A stretch of 22,791 nucleotides of DNA from SIG714 sp045629725 (GTDB lineage: Bacteria; Bacillota; Clostridia; Oscillospirales; CAG-272), in the NCBI GenBank assembly GCA_045629725.1, contig JAZQRT010000017.1:1-22791 (forward strand), in the 5' to 3' direction. Positions 7,308-16,000 of the stretch are shown here, in pieces. The notes under the pieces were generated by a model. That model saw nothing but the letters and a program-made list of their open reading frames with translations. It was not told the origin of the DNA and made no database searches. The position numbers were made by a program, and so were the translations under genes. Every line of letters starts with the position of its first letter. The stretch's first letter is position 1.

Positions 7308-8864
7308 TTAGTCCAAATCTCCAACGTCCCCAATAGGTTCAAAAAGACTATTCAAATATTTGCCCCATGCAACCTCTTTAATTGCCGCCTCGGAGGTGAC
7401 GAGGGTATTGCCGATATTTTTACGCAAATACCATGAAACCGATTCGTAAAAATTCCCTGTATTCGCAAGAAGAAAGTCCGTATATATCTTGCTTAGTATA
7501 AAATCAAGCATCTCGGACGCCTTATCCGAGCCGTCATTTACGTATCGTGTTCCGAGGCAACGGCTGTAAACCTCCTCGGTTATGATATCTCTTGAATAAA
7601 ATCCCAACGCCTCAAGAGTTGCCGTTGCTGCGGCAAGGTTCTCTGTTTTGGTGGGAATACCAAACATATTAACGCTATCTCCGACCGTTGTTGCATAGTC
7701 CGCTTGAGACTTGTTTGCCTTGGGAGGTGGGAGAATGTAATATCCGCTCTTCAGAGTTGTATCTCCACTCTCCACTATAGAAAGCGTGTTAATCGTCATA
7801 AGTGAATTGCCATCGGCAAACACGTCCCACGCAGTCTTATCACCGTTATATGGGATAGTGCAGGACTTCGACTCGTTGAAAAGCTTATTCGTAGCCGCTG
7901 AGTAATCCTTGAGGTATTTATTGTTGTAATCCATCACGAGTGCTCCGCTTGCATCCTTTTTGGAAAAGGTTACGTGACATCCCGAAAACAATCCGTCAAC
8001 GATGAAATTATTGATATTGGAAGCGGCGCTGTTTCCAATAAATCCGTGCTGATCCTCGGGAGTAACCTTGGTTTCGTCCCCGTCATTATTAACGTAAACA
8101 AGCTCATTAAGCTCACACCAAAGGTCAATAGTCCACTTGCCCGAATACACAAGATCGTAAATATCGCCCTCAACACCGGTGATAGCCGCGATCTCGTTTT
8201 CATAGTTTTTCCAAAGCTCCTTGTTCACGTAAGAAACAAAGATCGAGGAAAGCCACGATCTTGAAAGATCGCCTGTTATCCAATAGGATTCACCCTCAAG
8301 GGCAAGCACATCGTAGGCATCAGTGTCCCAATAATCCGCTTCGGGTCTGAGGTACATATCTTTTTCTTCAATTTTGTTAAGGGCATACATACAATCACCG
8401 TCGTATGCAATTCCAAGATCGAAGTACCTGTATACTCCCACGATATCATAGGAGGTATCGGGACTTGCGATGTATTCTCTCATATGAGAGATCATGCCCT
8501 GCATACCGACCGTACCCTTATAATCAAATTTAACGTTGAGAAGCTCCTCAACCGCTCCGTTACGAATTCGGATGTAAACGTTGTCATAATCGCAATCACA
8601 TTCACAGGCAACGATGGAACGGGTCGCCTTGTCGCCTCCGCTCATTATTATCCCGATCTCTTCACCATTAAAATCAAGGTTTTTAAGGTGCTCGGGTGCT
8701 TCGCTTAAACCATATTTTCCGAAGATATCGGTTGGAGTCGGAGTAGCGGAAGTCGGCGCACTTGTGATTGGTGTTTCAAGCGTCTGCGGTATCTGTGTGC
8801 ATGACGCAAGTGCAGACATCAGCATCACTGCAATTAAGAGCATACTGAAAATTCTCTTTTTCAT
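7308..8864 (-). CDS. Lipoprotein resembling extracellular solute-binding proteins of ABC importers (copy 1)
   Basis: A 518-residue predicted lipoprotein. The signal peptide ends in LASC with Cys22, followed by a Thr/Ser/Pro-rich linker and then a globular region starting near residue 50. The overall pattern (EEIGIIMSGG near the N-terminus, repeated Trp/Tyr-rich segments, a C-terminal helical part) resembles family 1 solute-binding proteins, probably for sugars or oligosaccharides; ligand is not deducible. It is clearly paralogous to the lipoprotein at 11329-12870, sharing stretches such as FSGCHVTFSK and ESWYLR-like motifs. No permease or ATPase gene is adjacent, so it must work with a transporter encoded elsewhere or act as a sensor or binding protein. 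The ATG at 8864 was preferred over an ATG 36 nt upstream because it has a GAGG site and starts a typical signal peptide. It has its own promoter and terminator. Confidence 0.75.
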   Translation of the reverse strand: MKKRIFSMLLIAVMLMSALASCTQIPQTLETPITSAPTSATPTPTDIFGKYGLSEAPEHLKNLDFNGEEIGIIMSGGDKATRSIVACECDCDYDNVYIRIRNGAVEELLNVKFDYKGTVGMQGMISHMREYIASPDTSYDIVGVYRYFDLGIAYDGDCMYALNKIEEKDMYLRPEADYWDTDAYDVLALEGESYWITGDLSRSWLSSIFVSYVNKELWKNYENEIAAITGVEGDIYDLVYSGKWTIDLWCELNELVYVNNDGDETKVTPEDQHGFIGNSAASNINNFIVDGLFSGCHVTFSKKDASGALVMDYNNKYLKDYSAATNKLFNESKSCTIPYNGDKTAWDVFADGNSLMTINTLSIVESGDTTLKSGYYILPPPKANKSQADYATTVGDSVNMFGIPTKTENLAAATATLEALGFYSRDIITEEVYSRCLGTRYVNDGSDKASEMLDFILSKIYTDFLLANTGNFYESVSWYLRKNIGNTLVTSEAAIKEVAWGKYLNSLFEPIGDVGDLD

Positions 8865-8955
8865 TTTGTCCTCACTTTCTTTTTTAAAGGTTTCCTGCAT
8901 ATAACCGTCTTGAATAACTCACAAGGTATGTTTTTACTACTCATCTTATATGAAA

Positions 8956-8984
8956 ATTATACCATATTTCAGCATATCTGTCAA
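8956..8984 (-). promoter_or_regulatory. Consensus sigma-A promoter of solute-binding lipoprotein copy 1
   Basis: The minus strand has TTGACA (8979-8984), 17 nt, TATAAT (8956-8961), a perfect match to consensus. The predicted start site near 8949 gives a leader of about 85 nt, in which I see no clear riboswitch or attenuator. It diverges from the promoter at 9034-9062, 49 nt away. Confidence 0.92.
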
Positions 8985-9033
8985 GGTCATCACAATTTAC
9001 AAAAGATGTTTACAATCTATTTTCTCTTTTGTG

Positions 9034-9062
9034 TTGACAGACGGAATTAATAAATGTATAAT
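9034..9062 (+). promoter_or_regulatory. Consensus sigma-A promoter of the CotH-family gene
   Basis: TTGACA (9034-9039), 17 nt, TATAAT (9057-9062), a perfect match. The predicted start site near 9069 leaves only about 20 nt before the proposed ATT start codon, which means the ribosome site at 9080-9090 sits near the 5' end of the message. This position supports a start upstream of the GTG at 9139. Confidence 0.92.
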
Positions 9063-9079
9063 GAAATGAGAAATACGTT

Positions 9080-9090
9080 AAGGAAGTGAT
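9080..9090 (+). promoter_or_regulatory. Ribosome binding site that decides the CotH start
   Basis: AAGGAAGTGAT is one base from the full anti-Shine-Dalgarno complement AAGGAGGTGAT. Its AGGA core ends 6 nt before ATT (9091) and 9 nt before ATC (9094). No ATG, GTG or TTG in frame follows at suitable spacing, so initiation at a non-canonical codon is implied. Confidence 0.75.
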
Positions 9091-10740
9091 ATTATCAAAA
9101 ACTCTTTCATAAAAATAGCCTGTCCCCTGCTTGCAGGTGTGATCTGCTCGGCACTGCTGGTGTCCTGCTCGGACAGCAACCAAAATACACCCGAGGATTC
9201 CCTCACGCCGACTCCCGAGACGACCCTCACATCAACCACGGCACCCTCGCCAAGCACAGTGCCTGAAACTACCCCCGAATACACAGGACCTACTTACACG
9301 ATAACCTATATGTCCTCCACATCCATCGGAGGAACAATCAAGGGTGAAGCTGTGCAAAGCCTGCGGGCAAACGAGCCCTCAACAGAGGTGGAGGCAATTC
9401 CCGCAGAGGGCTACAGATTTTATCAATGGAGTGACGGAGAAAAAACTCCTTCACGTTCCCTTGACACTACAAGCTATAATAAAGAAATTGTAGCTTACTT
9501 CATCCTTGACCTTCCCGAATTCAACGCACCAACCATAAACATCACAACTCATAACAATGAGCCTGTGTTGTCAAAGGAATACACCACCGCAACCATTACG
9601 GTAATGAACACCAAGGGTGAAAAGCACGATGGTACCTTCGAAACAAGGATCAAGGGACGCGGAAATTCATCCTGGAGCTCCAGCTCAGCGCAAACCTCAT
9701 ACAACAGCAAAAACTCATACCGTTTGAAGCTTGACGAATCCCAAAAATTCCTCGGGGTCGGAGATTCAAAAAATAAGGACTGGGTATTGAACTCCTGTAA
9801 GTTCGACGCTTCCCTGCTCCGAAACTATATCGGCTACAGAATGGGTGAGCTTTTTGACGGAATTAACTATTCCCCCGAATGTACCTGGGCGCACGTATAC
9901 ATCAACGGAGATTACAGAGGTGTATACATGGTCACCGAGCTCATTGAGGTTGCCAACGACCGCGTGGAGATAGATGATTCAATAGAAAACCCCGACAACG
10001 GATTTCTTCTTGAGCTTGATATGAGAGGAAATCAGGACGGCACTCTCGGAGTTGATTATTTTTACATAGACGGATACGCTGAAAATGAATCCAATCTCCG
10101 CGAATGGGTGATAAAAAGCGATCTTTCTCTCGATCCGGATATGGCTGTTGCTCAGTTCAATTTCATAAAGGAATACGTTCAAAGTGTACACAATGCCATT
10201 GAAAACGGAACAAGAGAAGAAATTGAAGCCCTTATCGACATAGATTCCTTCGTGGATATGTTCATCTGCTCGGAATTCTCAAAAGAGGTCGACGTGAACA
10301 CCGCAAGCTTTTATCTGTATAAGCCCGCAGGCGGCAAGCTTCATCTCACCGCTCCTTGGGACTATGATTTCGCTTTCGGAACCTATGGAGTTGCAACCTC
10401 CATGGGAGGACTTGTTACAAATACTTCCTCCGGCAACCAATGGTTCAAGCGCCTCCTTGAAAAAGAATGGTTCGTTAAGCTCGTGCTTGACAGAATGAAA
10501 GAGCTTGAGCCCGTTATGGAGCAGCTTACCGACGAGGTTCTCAGCGTTGGAATTTCCTTGACCGCAACTGCGGACGAAAACGCAAACAAATGGGATCTCT
10601 GGGGCAATCACTACCACGGGTACGTTAGCGGCGACGTATCAAGCGCACTTTACGATTACGAAATGCACCTTATGTACTTAAATACTTGGATGAATTGGCG
10701 CTGGGAACTCATAATTTACGAGCTCGAAGAATATATTTAA
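9091..10740 (+). CDS. CotH-family lipoprotein with N-terminal InlB-repeat-like domain, probable ATT start
   Basis: CotH-family proteins are atypical protein kinases first known from spore coats; this one appears to be a surface lipoprotein. With the ATT start it has 549 residues: a basic N-region (IKNSFIK), a hydrophobic core and a lipobox LVSC with Cys26. A Thr/Pro-rich linker leads to a domain like the divergent InlB B-repeat (about 67-138, ending YQWSDG...AYF). The CotH domain spans about 145-490 and shows GRGNSSW (189-195), KNSYRLKLD (207-215) and the acidic motif WDYDFAFG (423-430), consistent with nucleotide and metal binding. The first conventional start, GTG at 9139, would cut away the charged N-region and half the signal peptide and has no good ribosome site. 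No clear terminator follows, so some readthrough into the acyl carrier protein gene is possible. Substrate is unknown; a spore role cannot be inferred from context. Confidence 0.85.
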   Translation: MIKNSFIKIACPLLAGVICSALLVSCSDSNQNTPEDSLTPTPETTLTSTTAPSPSTVPETTPEYTGPTYTITYMSSTSIGGTIKGEAVQSLRANEPSTEVEAIPAEGYRFYQWSDGEKTPSRSLDTTSYNKEIVAYFILDLPEFNAPTINITTHNNEPVLSKEYTTATITVMNTKGEKHDGTFETRIKGRGNSSWSSSSAQTSYNSKNSYRLKLDESQKFLGVGDSKNKDWVLNSCKFDASLLRNYIGYRMGELFDGINYSPECTWAHVYINGDYRGVYMVTELIEVANDRVEIDDSIENPDNGFLLELDMRGNQDGTLGVDYFYIDGYAENESNLREWVIKSDLSLDPDMAVAQFNFIKEYVQSVHNAIENGTREEIEALIDIDSFVDMFICSEFSKEVDVNTASFYLYKPAGGKLHLTAPWDYDFAFGTYGVATSMGGLVTNTSSGNQWFKRLLEKEWFVKLVLDRMKELEPVMEQLTDEVLSVGISLTATADENANKWDLWGNHYHGYVSGDVSSALYDYEMHLMYLNTWMNWRWELIIYELEEYI

Positions 10741-10816
10741 AACATAGTATTTTTACAAAAATCTTTGTACAAGTTGTCAAAAATGTCATTTGCTTTATTT
10801 ATTTTTAAAAAAGCTG

Positions 10817-10845
10817 TTGCAAAATCGGTTATTTTATGTTATAAT
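10817..10845 (+). promoter_or_regulatory. Promoter of the acyl carrier protein gene
   Basis: TTGCAA (10817-10822), 17 nt, TATAAT (10840-10845), with TG one base before the -10, giving an extended -10. This is a strong vegetative promoter. The predicted start near 10852 leaves about 30 nt of leader containing GGAGG. Confidence 0.88.
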
Positions 10846-10882
10846 ACAGATGATAATTATACTTAAACGGAGGTCTCCCCTG

Positions 10883-11110
10883 ATGTACGAGAAAATTGCT
10901 GACATTCTTTCAAAGCAACTTCTGATCGACAAATCCAAGATCACAGAGGATTCCGGTATTATGGAAAATCTCGGAGCTGATTCTCTTGACGTTGTTGAGA
11001 TTTCAATGGCGATTGAACAGGAATTTAACATTTCAGTACCCGATGAAGAAATCGTAAACTTCAAAACTCCTCGTGATATCGTAAACTATTTGAAAGAACA
11101 CGCGAAATAA
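10883..11110 (+). CDS. acpP: Acyl carrier protein
   Basis: A 75-residue acidic protein with the typical four-helix acyl carrier fold. The DSL motif in GADSLDVVEI places the phosphopantetheine attachment site at Ser34. It carries growing acyl chains on the prosthetic group, normally in type II fatty acid synthesis in the cytoplasm. The ATG at 10883 follows GGAGG (10869-10873) and gives the family length; an upstream in-frame ATG would overlap the promoter and add an unrelated 31-residue tail. It has its own strong promoter and a terminator and has no fatty-acid genes beside it. Isolated copies may be the main ACP or a specialised one; the canonical sequence favours the general ACP. Confidence 0.95.
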   Translation: MYEKIADILSKQLLIDKSKITEDSGIMENLGADSLDVVEISMAIEQEFNISVPDEEIVNFKTPRDIVNYLKEHAK

Positions 11111-11143
11111 TTTCAAGATAGATATTTATTTAATTAAAAAAAG

Positions 11144-11180
11144 GATCCTTAAAACACAAAAAGTTTTGAGGATCTTTTTT
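11144..11180 (+). terminator. Rho-independent terminator of the acyl carrier protein gene
   Basis: A 12-bp stem with one G-U pair (11144-11155 with 11163-11174) and a 7-nt loop is followed by six T (11175-11180). An A run just before the stem means it could also act on the minus strand. Confidence 0.92.
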
Positions 11181-11187
11181 CTTTCTG

Positions 11188-11224
11188 CATACACTGCCGC
11201 GTTCACGGATCGACGGTTTGTATG
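11188..11224. other. Potential hairpin in the spacer between two terminators
   Basis: CATACA (11188-11193) pairs with TGTATG (11219-11224), and inside this CCG pairs with CGG. The inner 25 nt are GC-rich in an otherwise AT-rich spacer. It lies between two terminators facing each other, where no gene is expected. It could be a terminator remnant, a short RNA or nothing. Support is weak. Confidence 0.25.
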
Positions 11225-11262
11225 TGATTGTTTTCTAAACGCTAACAATTTTTCTATAAATC

Positions 11263-11300
11263 AAAAAAACAGACTCCCTTTCGGGAGTCTGCCTTTTTTT
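11263..11300 (-). terminator. Bidirectional rho-independent terminator, solute-binding lipoprotein copy 2
   Basis: A perfect 9-bp stem (CAGACTCCC, 11270-11278, with 11283-11291) and a TTTC loop are flanked by seven A on the left (11263-11269) and seven T on the right (11294-11300). It can stop minus-strand transcription from the lipoprotein gene and any plus-strand readthrough from the acyl carrier protein side. Confidence 0.93.
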
Positions 11301-11328
11301 AATAATTAAATATTGACTATAAAATTAA

Positions 11329-12870
11329 TTAAATATCTCCGGAGGATTCGAGCTTCTCAAGAAGTCTTGTAAGCTGCTTGCCCCATGCCTGCTGCTTAAT
11401 TGTAGCCTCAGATGCGATAACGCCGGAACCGATCTGGTTACGGAGGTACCAAGAAACAGACTCAGCCATCTGACCTGTCCAGATAAGAACGAAGTCAGTA
11501 TAAACCTTGGAACGGATAAAGTCGATCATGTCAGCAGCCTTATCGGAGTCTCCTCTTGTGTAACGTCCCTTAAGGCAGTTGTCGTAGTACTCGGGAGTAA
11601 CGATCTTCTTGGAGAAGTATCCAAGTGCCTCAAGTGTTGCTGTGGAAGCTGCGAGGTTCTCTGTTGTTGAAGGAATACCAAACTGTGTTGTGGAGTCACC
11701 AACAGTTGTAGCATAGTCCTTCTGATCCTCGTTAGCCTTAGGAGGAGGAAGGATGTAGTAGTCTGCAGTCATGTCAGCAAGTGAAAGTTCAGCCTCTTTA
11801 AGAGTGTTAACTGTCATGAGTGTGTTTCCGTTAGCGAAGATGTTCATTGCTGTCATATCTCCGTTGTAGGGAAGTGTGCAAGACTTGGACTCGTTGTAAA
11901 GCTTCTTTGTAGCGTTTACATAAGCCTTGAGGTTCTTGTTGTTGTAGTCCATAACGGGTACTCCGTCGCTGTCAAACTTAGAGAAAGTTACGTGACAACC
12001 GGAGAACATACCGTCAACGATTACGTTGTTGATACCGGATGCGCTGCTGTATCCAACAAATCCGTGCTGGTCTTCGTATGTAACCTTAGAGTCATCTCCG
12101 TCCTTGTTGATAAGAACGAGCTCGTTAAGTTCGCACCAAAGATCAATTGTCCACTTACCAGCGTAAACGAGGTCATAGATATCGCCTTCAACGCCTGTGA
12201 TCTGAGCGATCTTGTCCTCATACTGCTTCCAAAGCTCAGCGTTTACGTAAGAAACGAAAGCTGTAGAAAGCCATTCCTGTGAAAGGTCACCTGTGATCCA
12301 GTAAGCTGCGCCTTCGTAAGAAATTACGTTGTAGCAGTTTGTATCCCAGTAATCTTCTTCGGGGTGGATGTACATGTCTTCGTCATCAATGCTATTGAAG
12401 TTGTAGAAGGAACCTGCATCCTGTCCGAAAGCAAGACCCATATCAAAGTACTGATATACACCAACAATGTCATATGATGTGTCAGGGCTTACGAAGTATT
12501 CTCTCATGTGAGAAACCATTCCCTGCATTCCAACTGTTTCCTTAGGAACGATAACAACGTTGAGAAGCTCCTCGATTGTTGCGTTACGGTTAGCAACAGC
12601 AACGTTTACAGAGTATGTCTCGTCTCCGTCCTCAGGAAGAGAAATTGAACGTGTAGCAAGCTCGCCACCGCTCACGATGATACCGATTTCTTCGCCGTCG
12701 AAATCAAGACCCTTAAGCCACTCGGGAATGTCATCGGTAGATTCTGTTTTGGGCGTGCCTGTAGTGGGTGCTGTCTTTGTTGCATCGGGTGTAGGATTAC
12801 AAGCAACAAATGAACCAACAAGCATCACAACAAGCATAAGCGCCGCAATGATTCTGAATGCCTTTTTCAT
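11329..12870 (-). CDS. Lipoprotein resembling extracellular solute-binding proteins of ABC importers (copy 2)
   Basis: A 513-residue predicted lipoprotein, clearly paralogous to the one at 7308-8864 along its entire length. The signal peptide ends FVAC with Cys24, followed by a short Thr/Pro-rich linker. Shared segments include the GIIVSGGELATRSI-type start of the globular part, SPDTSYDIVGVY, GKWTIDLWCELNEL, YNESKSCTLPYNGD and a C-terminal VSWYLRNQIG. The resemblance is to family 1 periplasmic-type binding proteins that deliver sugars to ABC permeases; ligand and partner are unknown and no permease is adjacent. The ATG at 12870 has GGAGG 8 nt upstream and begins the signal peptide, whereas an earlier in-frame ATG would add ten unrelated residues. 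It has a consensus promoter and its own terminator. The duplication is separated by two plus-strand genes. Confidence 0.75.
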   Translation of the reverse strand: MKKAFRIIAALMLVVMLVGSFVACNPTPDATKTAPTTGTPKTESTDDIPEWLKGLDFDGEEIGIIVSGGELATRSISLPEDGDETYSVNVAVANRNATIEELLNVVIVPKETVGMQGMVSHMREYFVSPDTSYDIVGVYQYFDMGLAFGQDAGSFYNFNSIDDEDMYIHPEEDYWDTNCYNVISYEGAAYWITGDLSQEWLSTAFVSYVNAELWKQYEDKIAQITGVEGDIYDLVYAGKWTIDLWCELNELVLINKDGDDSKVTYEDQHGFVGYSSASGINNVIVDGMFSGCHVTFSKFDSDGVPVMDYNNKNLKAYVNATKKLYNESKSCTLPYNGDMTAMNIFANGNTLMTVNTLKEAELSLADMTADYYILPPPKANEDQKDYATTVGDSTTQFGIPSTTENLAASTATLEALGYFSKKIVTPEYYDNCLKGRYTRGDSDKAADMIDFIRSKVYTDFVLIWTGQMAESVSWYLRNQIGSGVIASEATIKQQAWGKQLTRLLEKLESSGDI

Positions 12871-12919
12871 AAATACCTCCAAAAATAATTTTATAGGCAA
12901 CTATAGAATTGCTACGAAC

Positions 12920-12948
12920 ATTATACTATATTTTTCTCATATTGTCAA
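12920..12948 (-). promoter_or_regulatory. Consensus sigma-A promoter of solute-binding lipoprotein copy 2
   Basis: The minus strand reads TTGACA (12943-12948), 17 nt, TATAAT (12920-12925), a perfect match. It sits in the 139-nt gap after polC. I see no convincing terminator for polC before it, so polC transcripts may run into this gene. Confidence 0.92.
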
Positions 12949-13009
12949 TCTCTAAAATATGAAAAACTGTGAATTTTTTTTGTGCAAACTTAACAAAGTT
13001 TATAACCTG

Positions 13010-16000
13010 TTAAAAAAGTGACAGCTGATTCGTTTCCGTCATACCTTCAAACACGCCTGCATCCTCCAAGGTCTGCATCACCGCCTTTGAAAGTCCCGAC
13101 CTTTCCATGAAGTCGATCTTTGACATGAACTCTCCGTCCTGTCTTGCCTCCATGATCTTAAGTGCCGCCGAGGTACCGAGCCCCGCAAGGGTATTGAAGG
13201 GCATTCTGATCTTTCCGTTTTCGGGAAGGAAGCTTGAGGCATCGGATCTGTATAAGTCGATGGGAAGGTAGTCCACACCGCGAGCCATGCTTTCCTCAAC
13301 AAGCTGGAGGGTGGAATAAAGATCGTTATCCTTTTGAGTTGCCGTCTTTTCCTTGACCTTACCCTCGATCTCACGCATTGCCGCCTTTACTCCGTCAATG
13401 CCCCGCGACACGATACCTGCGTCAAATCCGCCCGGAGCAACCGAGAGATACGCCGCATAAAACTCAAGGGGCTTATGTACCTTATACCAGCCAAGTCTTA
13501 TTGCCGACATTACGTACGCCGCCGCATGAGCCTTGGGGAACATGTATTTGATCTTCTTACAGGAATCGATATACCAATCCGGCACGTTATGAGTTCTCAT
13601 TTCCGATTCCCATTCCGGAGTAAGACCCTTTCCCTTTCTTACGCTTTCCATTATCTTAAAGGACATGGCGTTATCAAGTCCGTATCTGATAAGAGTGAGC
13701 ATGATGCTGTCACGGGTACCCACAACGTCTGAGATCGTACATATATTATTTTGTATAAGATCCTGTGCGTTTCCAAGCCATACGTCAGTTCCGTGGGAAA
13801 GTCCCGATATCTGCAAAAGGTCCGCAAAATTCTTCGGCTTTGCCTGTTCAAGCATCTGCATTACGAACTTTGTGCCGAATTCGGGCAGACCGTAGGTTCC
13901 GATCTTACAGTCGATATCCCCTCTGACGATATTCAGAGAATCCTTGGAAAGGAAAAGCTCATACACCTGCTTATCGTTCATGGGCACCGTCATAACGTCA
14001 ACTCCCGTATACTTCTCAAGCCACTTATACTTTGTGGGCATATCATGACCAAGCTCGTCAAGCTTAAGAATGGTATCATGGAGATAAACGAATGCAAAGT
14101 GGGTGGTGACGATATCCGACCCTGCATCATCCGCAGGGTGCTGTACGGGGGTAAAATCGTATACCTCGTATTCTCTTGGGATAACGATTATTCCTCCGGG
14201 GTGCTGTCCCGTTGTTCTCTTTACACCGACCGTACCGTTTACAAGCCTTTGAACCTCTGCCTTATTTACCCTTATTCCCTTTTCATCAAGGTATTTCATT
14301 ACGTATCCATAGGCGGTCTTTGAAGCAAGTGTACCCAGCGTTCCTGCTCGGAACACGTTTTCCGCACCGAAAAGCTCCTCCGTGTACTTATGCACCTTGC
14401 CTTGAACCTCTCCCGAGAAATTAAGGTCGATATCGGGAGATTTATCTCCGTAGAAGCCAAGGAAGGTCTCAAAGGGAATATCGTGACCGTCCTGCAAAAG
14501 CTTTTCGCCGCATTCGGGGCAGTAAGCCGTTTCAAGGTCGAATCCGCTTCCCACGCTTCCGTCCTCGATAAATCTGTTGTATCTGCACTTGGGACATCTG
14601 TAGTGAGGCGGCAAGGGATTAACCTCGGAAATACCCGCCATGGTCGCAACGAAGGACGAACCAACGGAGCCTCTGGAGCCCACAAGATACCCCTGCTGCT
14701 CGGAATACCAAACAAGTCTTTGGGCGATGATATAAAGCACCGCAAATCCGTGCTTGATGATGGATTCAAGCTCCTTTTTAAGTCTTGCTTCAACCTGAAC
14801 GGGAAGCTCGTCCCCATACATATCATGGGCTCTTTTCCAGCACATCTCCTGCAGCTCTTCCTCTGCACCGTCCATTTTCGGCGTGAAGGTACCGTCGGGA
14901 ATGGGAAGTATCTTTTCTATCATATCCGCGATGGCTCTTGTGTTTGTAACCACCACCTCGTATGCCTTTTCCTTGCCAAGGTACTCAAATTCCTCAAGCA
15001 TTTCCTCGGTGGTACGCAGATAAAGCCCCGTATCACGGTCATAGTCGGTATATTTCATACCCGCTTGAAGAATCTTGCGGTATATCTCGTCCTCTTTATT
15101 CATAAAGTGGACGTCACAGGTCGCAACAACGGGCTTACCTTTTTCCTCGCCAAGTGATACTATCCTGCGGTTTATATCCTTCAAGACCTCAACGCCTGAC
15201 ACCGTTTCGTTTGCCACCATAAACATATTATTGCAAAGGGGCTGTATCTCAAAGTAATCGTAATAATCTGCGATACGGTCTATCTCGTCTGCGGATTTAC
15301 CCGTAAGTATCGCTTGATAAAGCTCTCCCGCTTCACATGCCGAGCCGATAATGAGTCCCTCTCGGTGCTCGTCAAGGAGAGTTTTGGGAATTCTCGGGTT
15401 TCTGTAATAATAATCAAGATAGCTTTTGCTTATAAGCTTATACAGATTTTTGAGTCCCGTTAAATTCTTTACGTAAATTACCATGTGATAGGGGCGGAGC
15501 TTCAATGGGTCTGCCCTTTCCGACATGGCATTATTCATTTCGTTTATGTTATGTACACCCTCGTCCGCAAGCTTTTTGACCATCTTGAAGAAGATTGCCG
15601 TGAGCATTTCCGCGTCGTCGCTTGCTCTGTGGTGATTAAACTCTCCAAGCTCAAAATACTCCGCAAGAGTATCAAGCTTATGCTTTTTCAGCTCGGGGTT
15701 TACGTATTTTGAAAGAGCCATCGTATCAAGATATGAATTCTTGAAGGGCATCTTATTTTTTTCACACACGCCTCTGATAAATCCCACGTCAAAGCCCGCG
15801 TTGTGAGCGATCAGCATTCTGTCCCCTGCAAATTCAAGGAACGCCTTTACCGCCTCAAGCTGACTCGGAGCGCCCTTTACCATTTCGTCGGTAATGCCCG
15901 TAAGCTCCGTTATATTCTCGGGAATGTGGCACTCGGGGTCCGCAAAAGTATTGAACACCTCCAGAACCTCTCCGTTTTTCACCTTTACCGCGCCGATCTC

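Noticed and set aside
8865..8948. Possible riboswitch or attenuator in the 85-nt leader of lipoprotein copy 1
   Set aside because: Only a 4-bp pairing was found and no known riboswitch core was recognised.
10750..10775. Possible terminator after the CotH gene
   Set aside because: Only a 6-bp AT-only stem (TACAAA with TTTGTA) and no U tract directly after it; too weak to call.
12971..13009. Possible terminator after polC
   Set aside because: A short AAACTT/AAGTTT stem is followed by GCACAAAA, not by T residues.
14390..15157. 255-residue open frame on the plus strand
   Set aside because: It lies entirely antisense to polC, in the polymerase part, and has no recognisable motifs; it is a shadow of the real coding frame.
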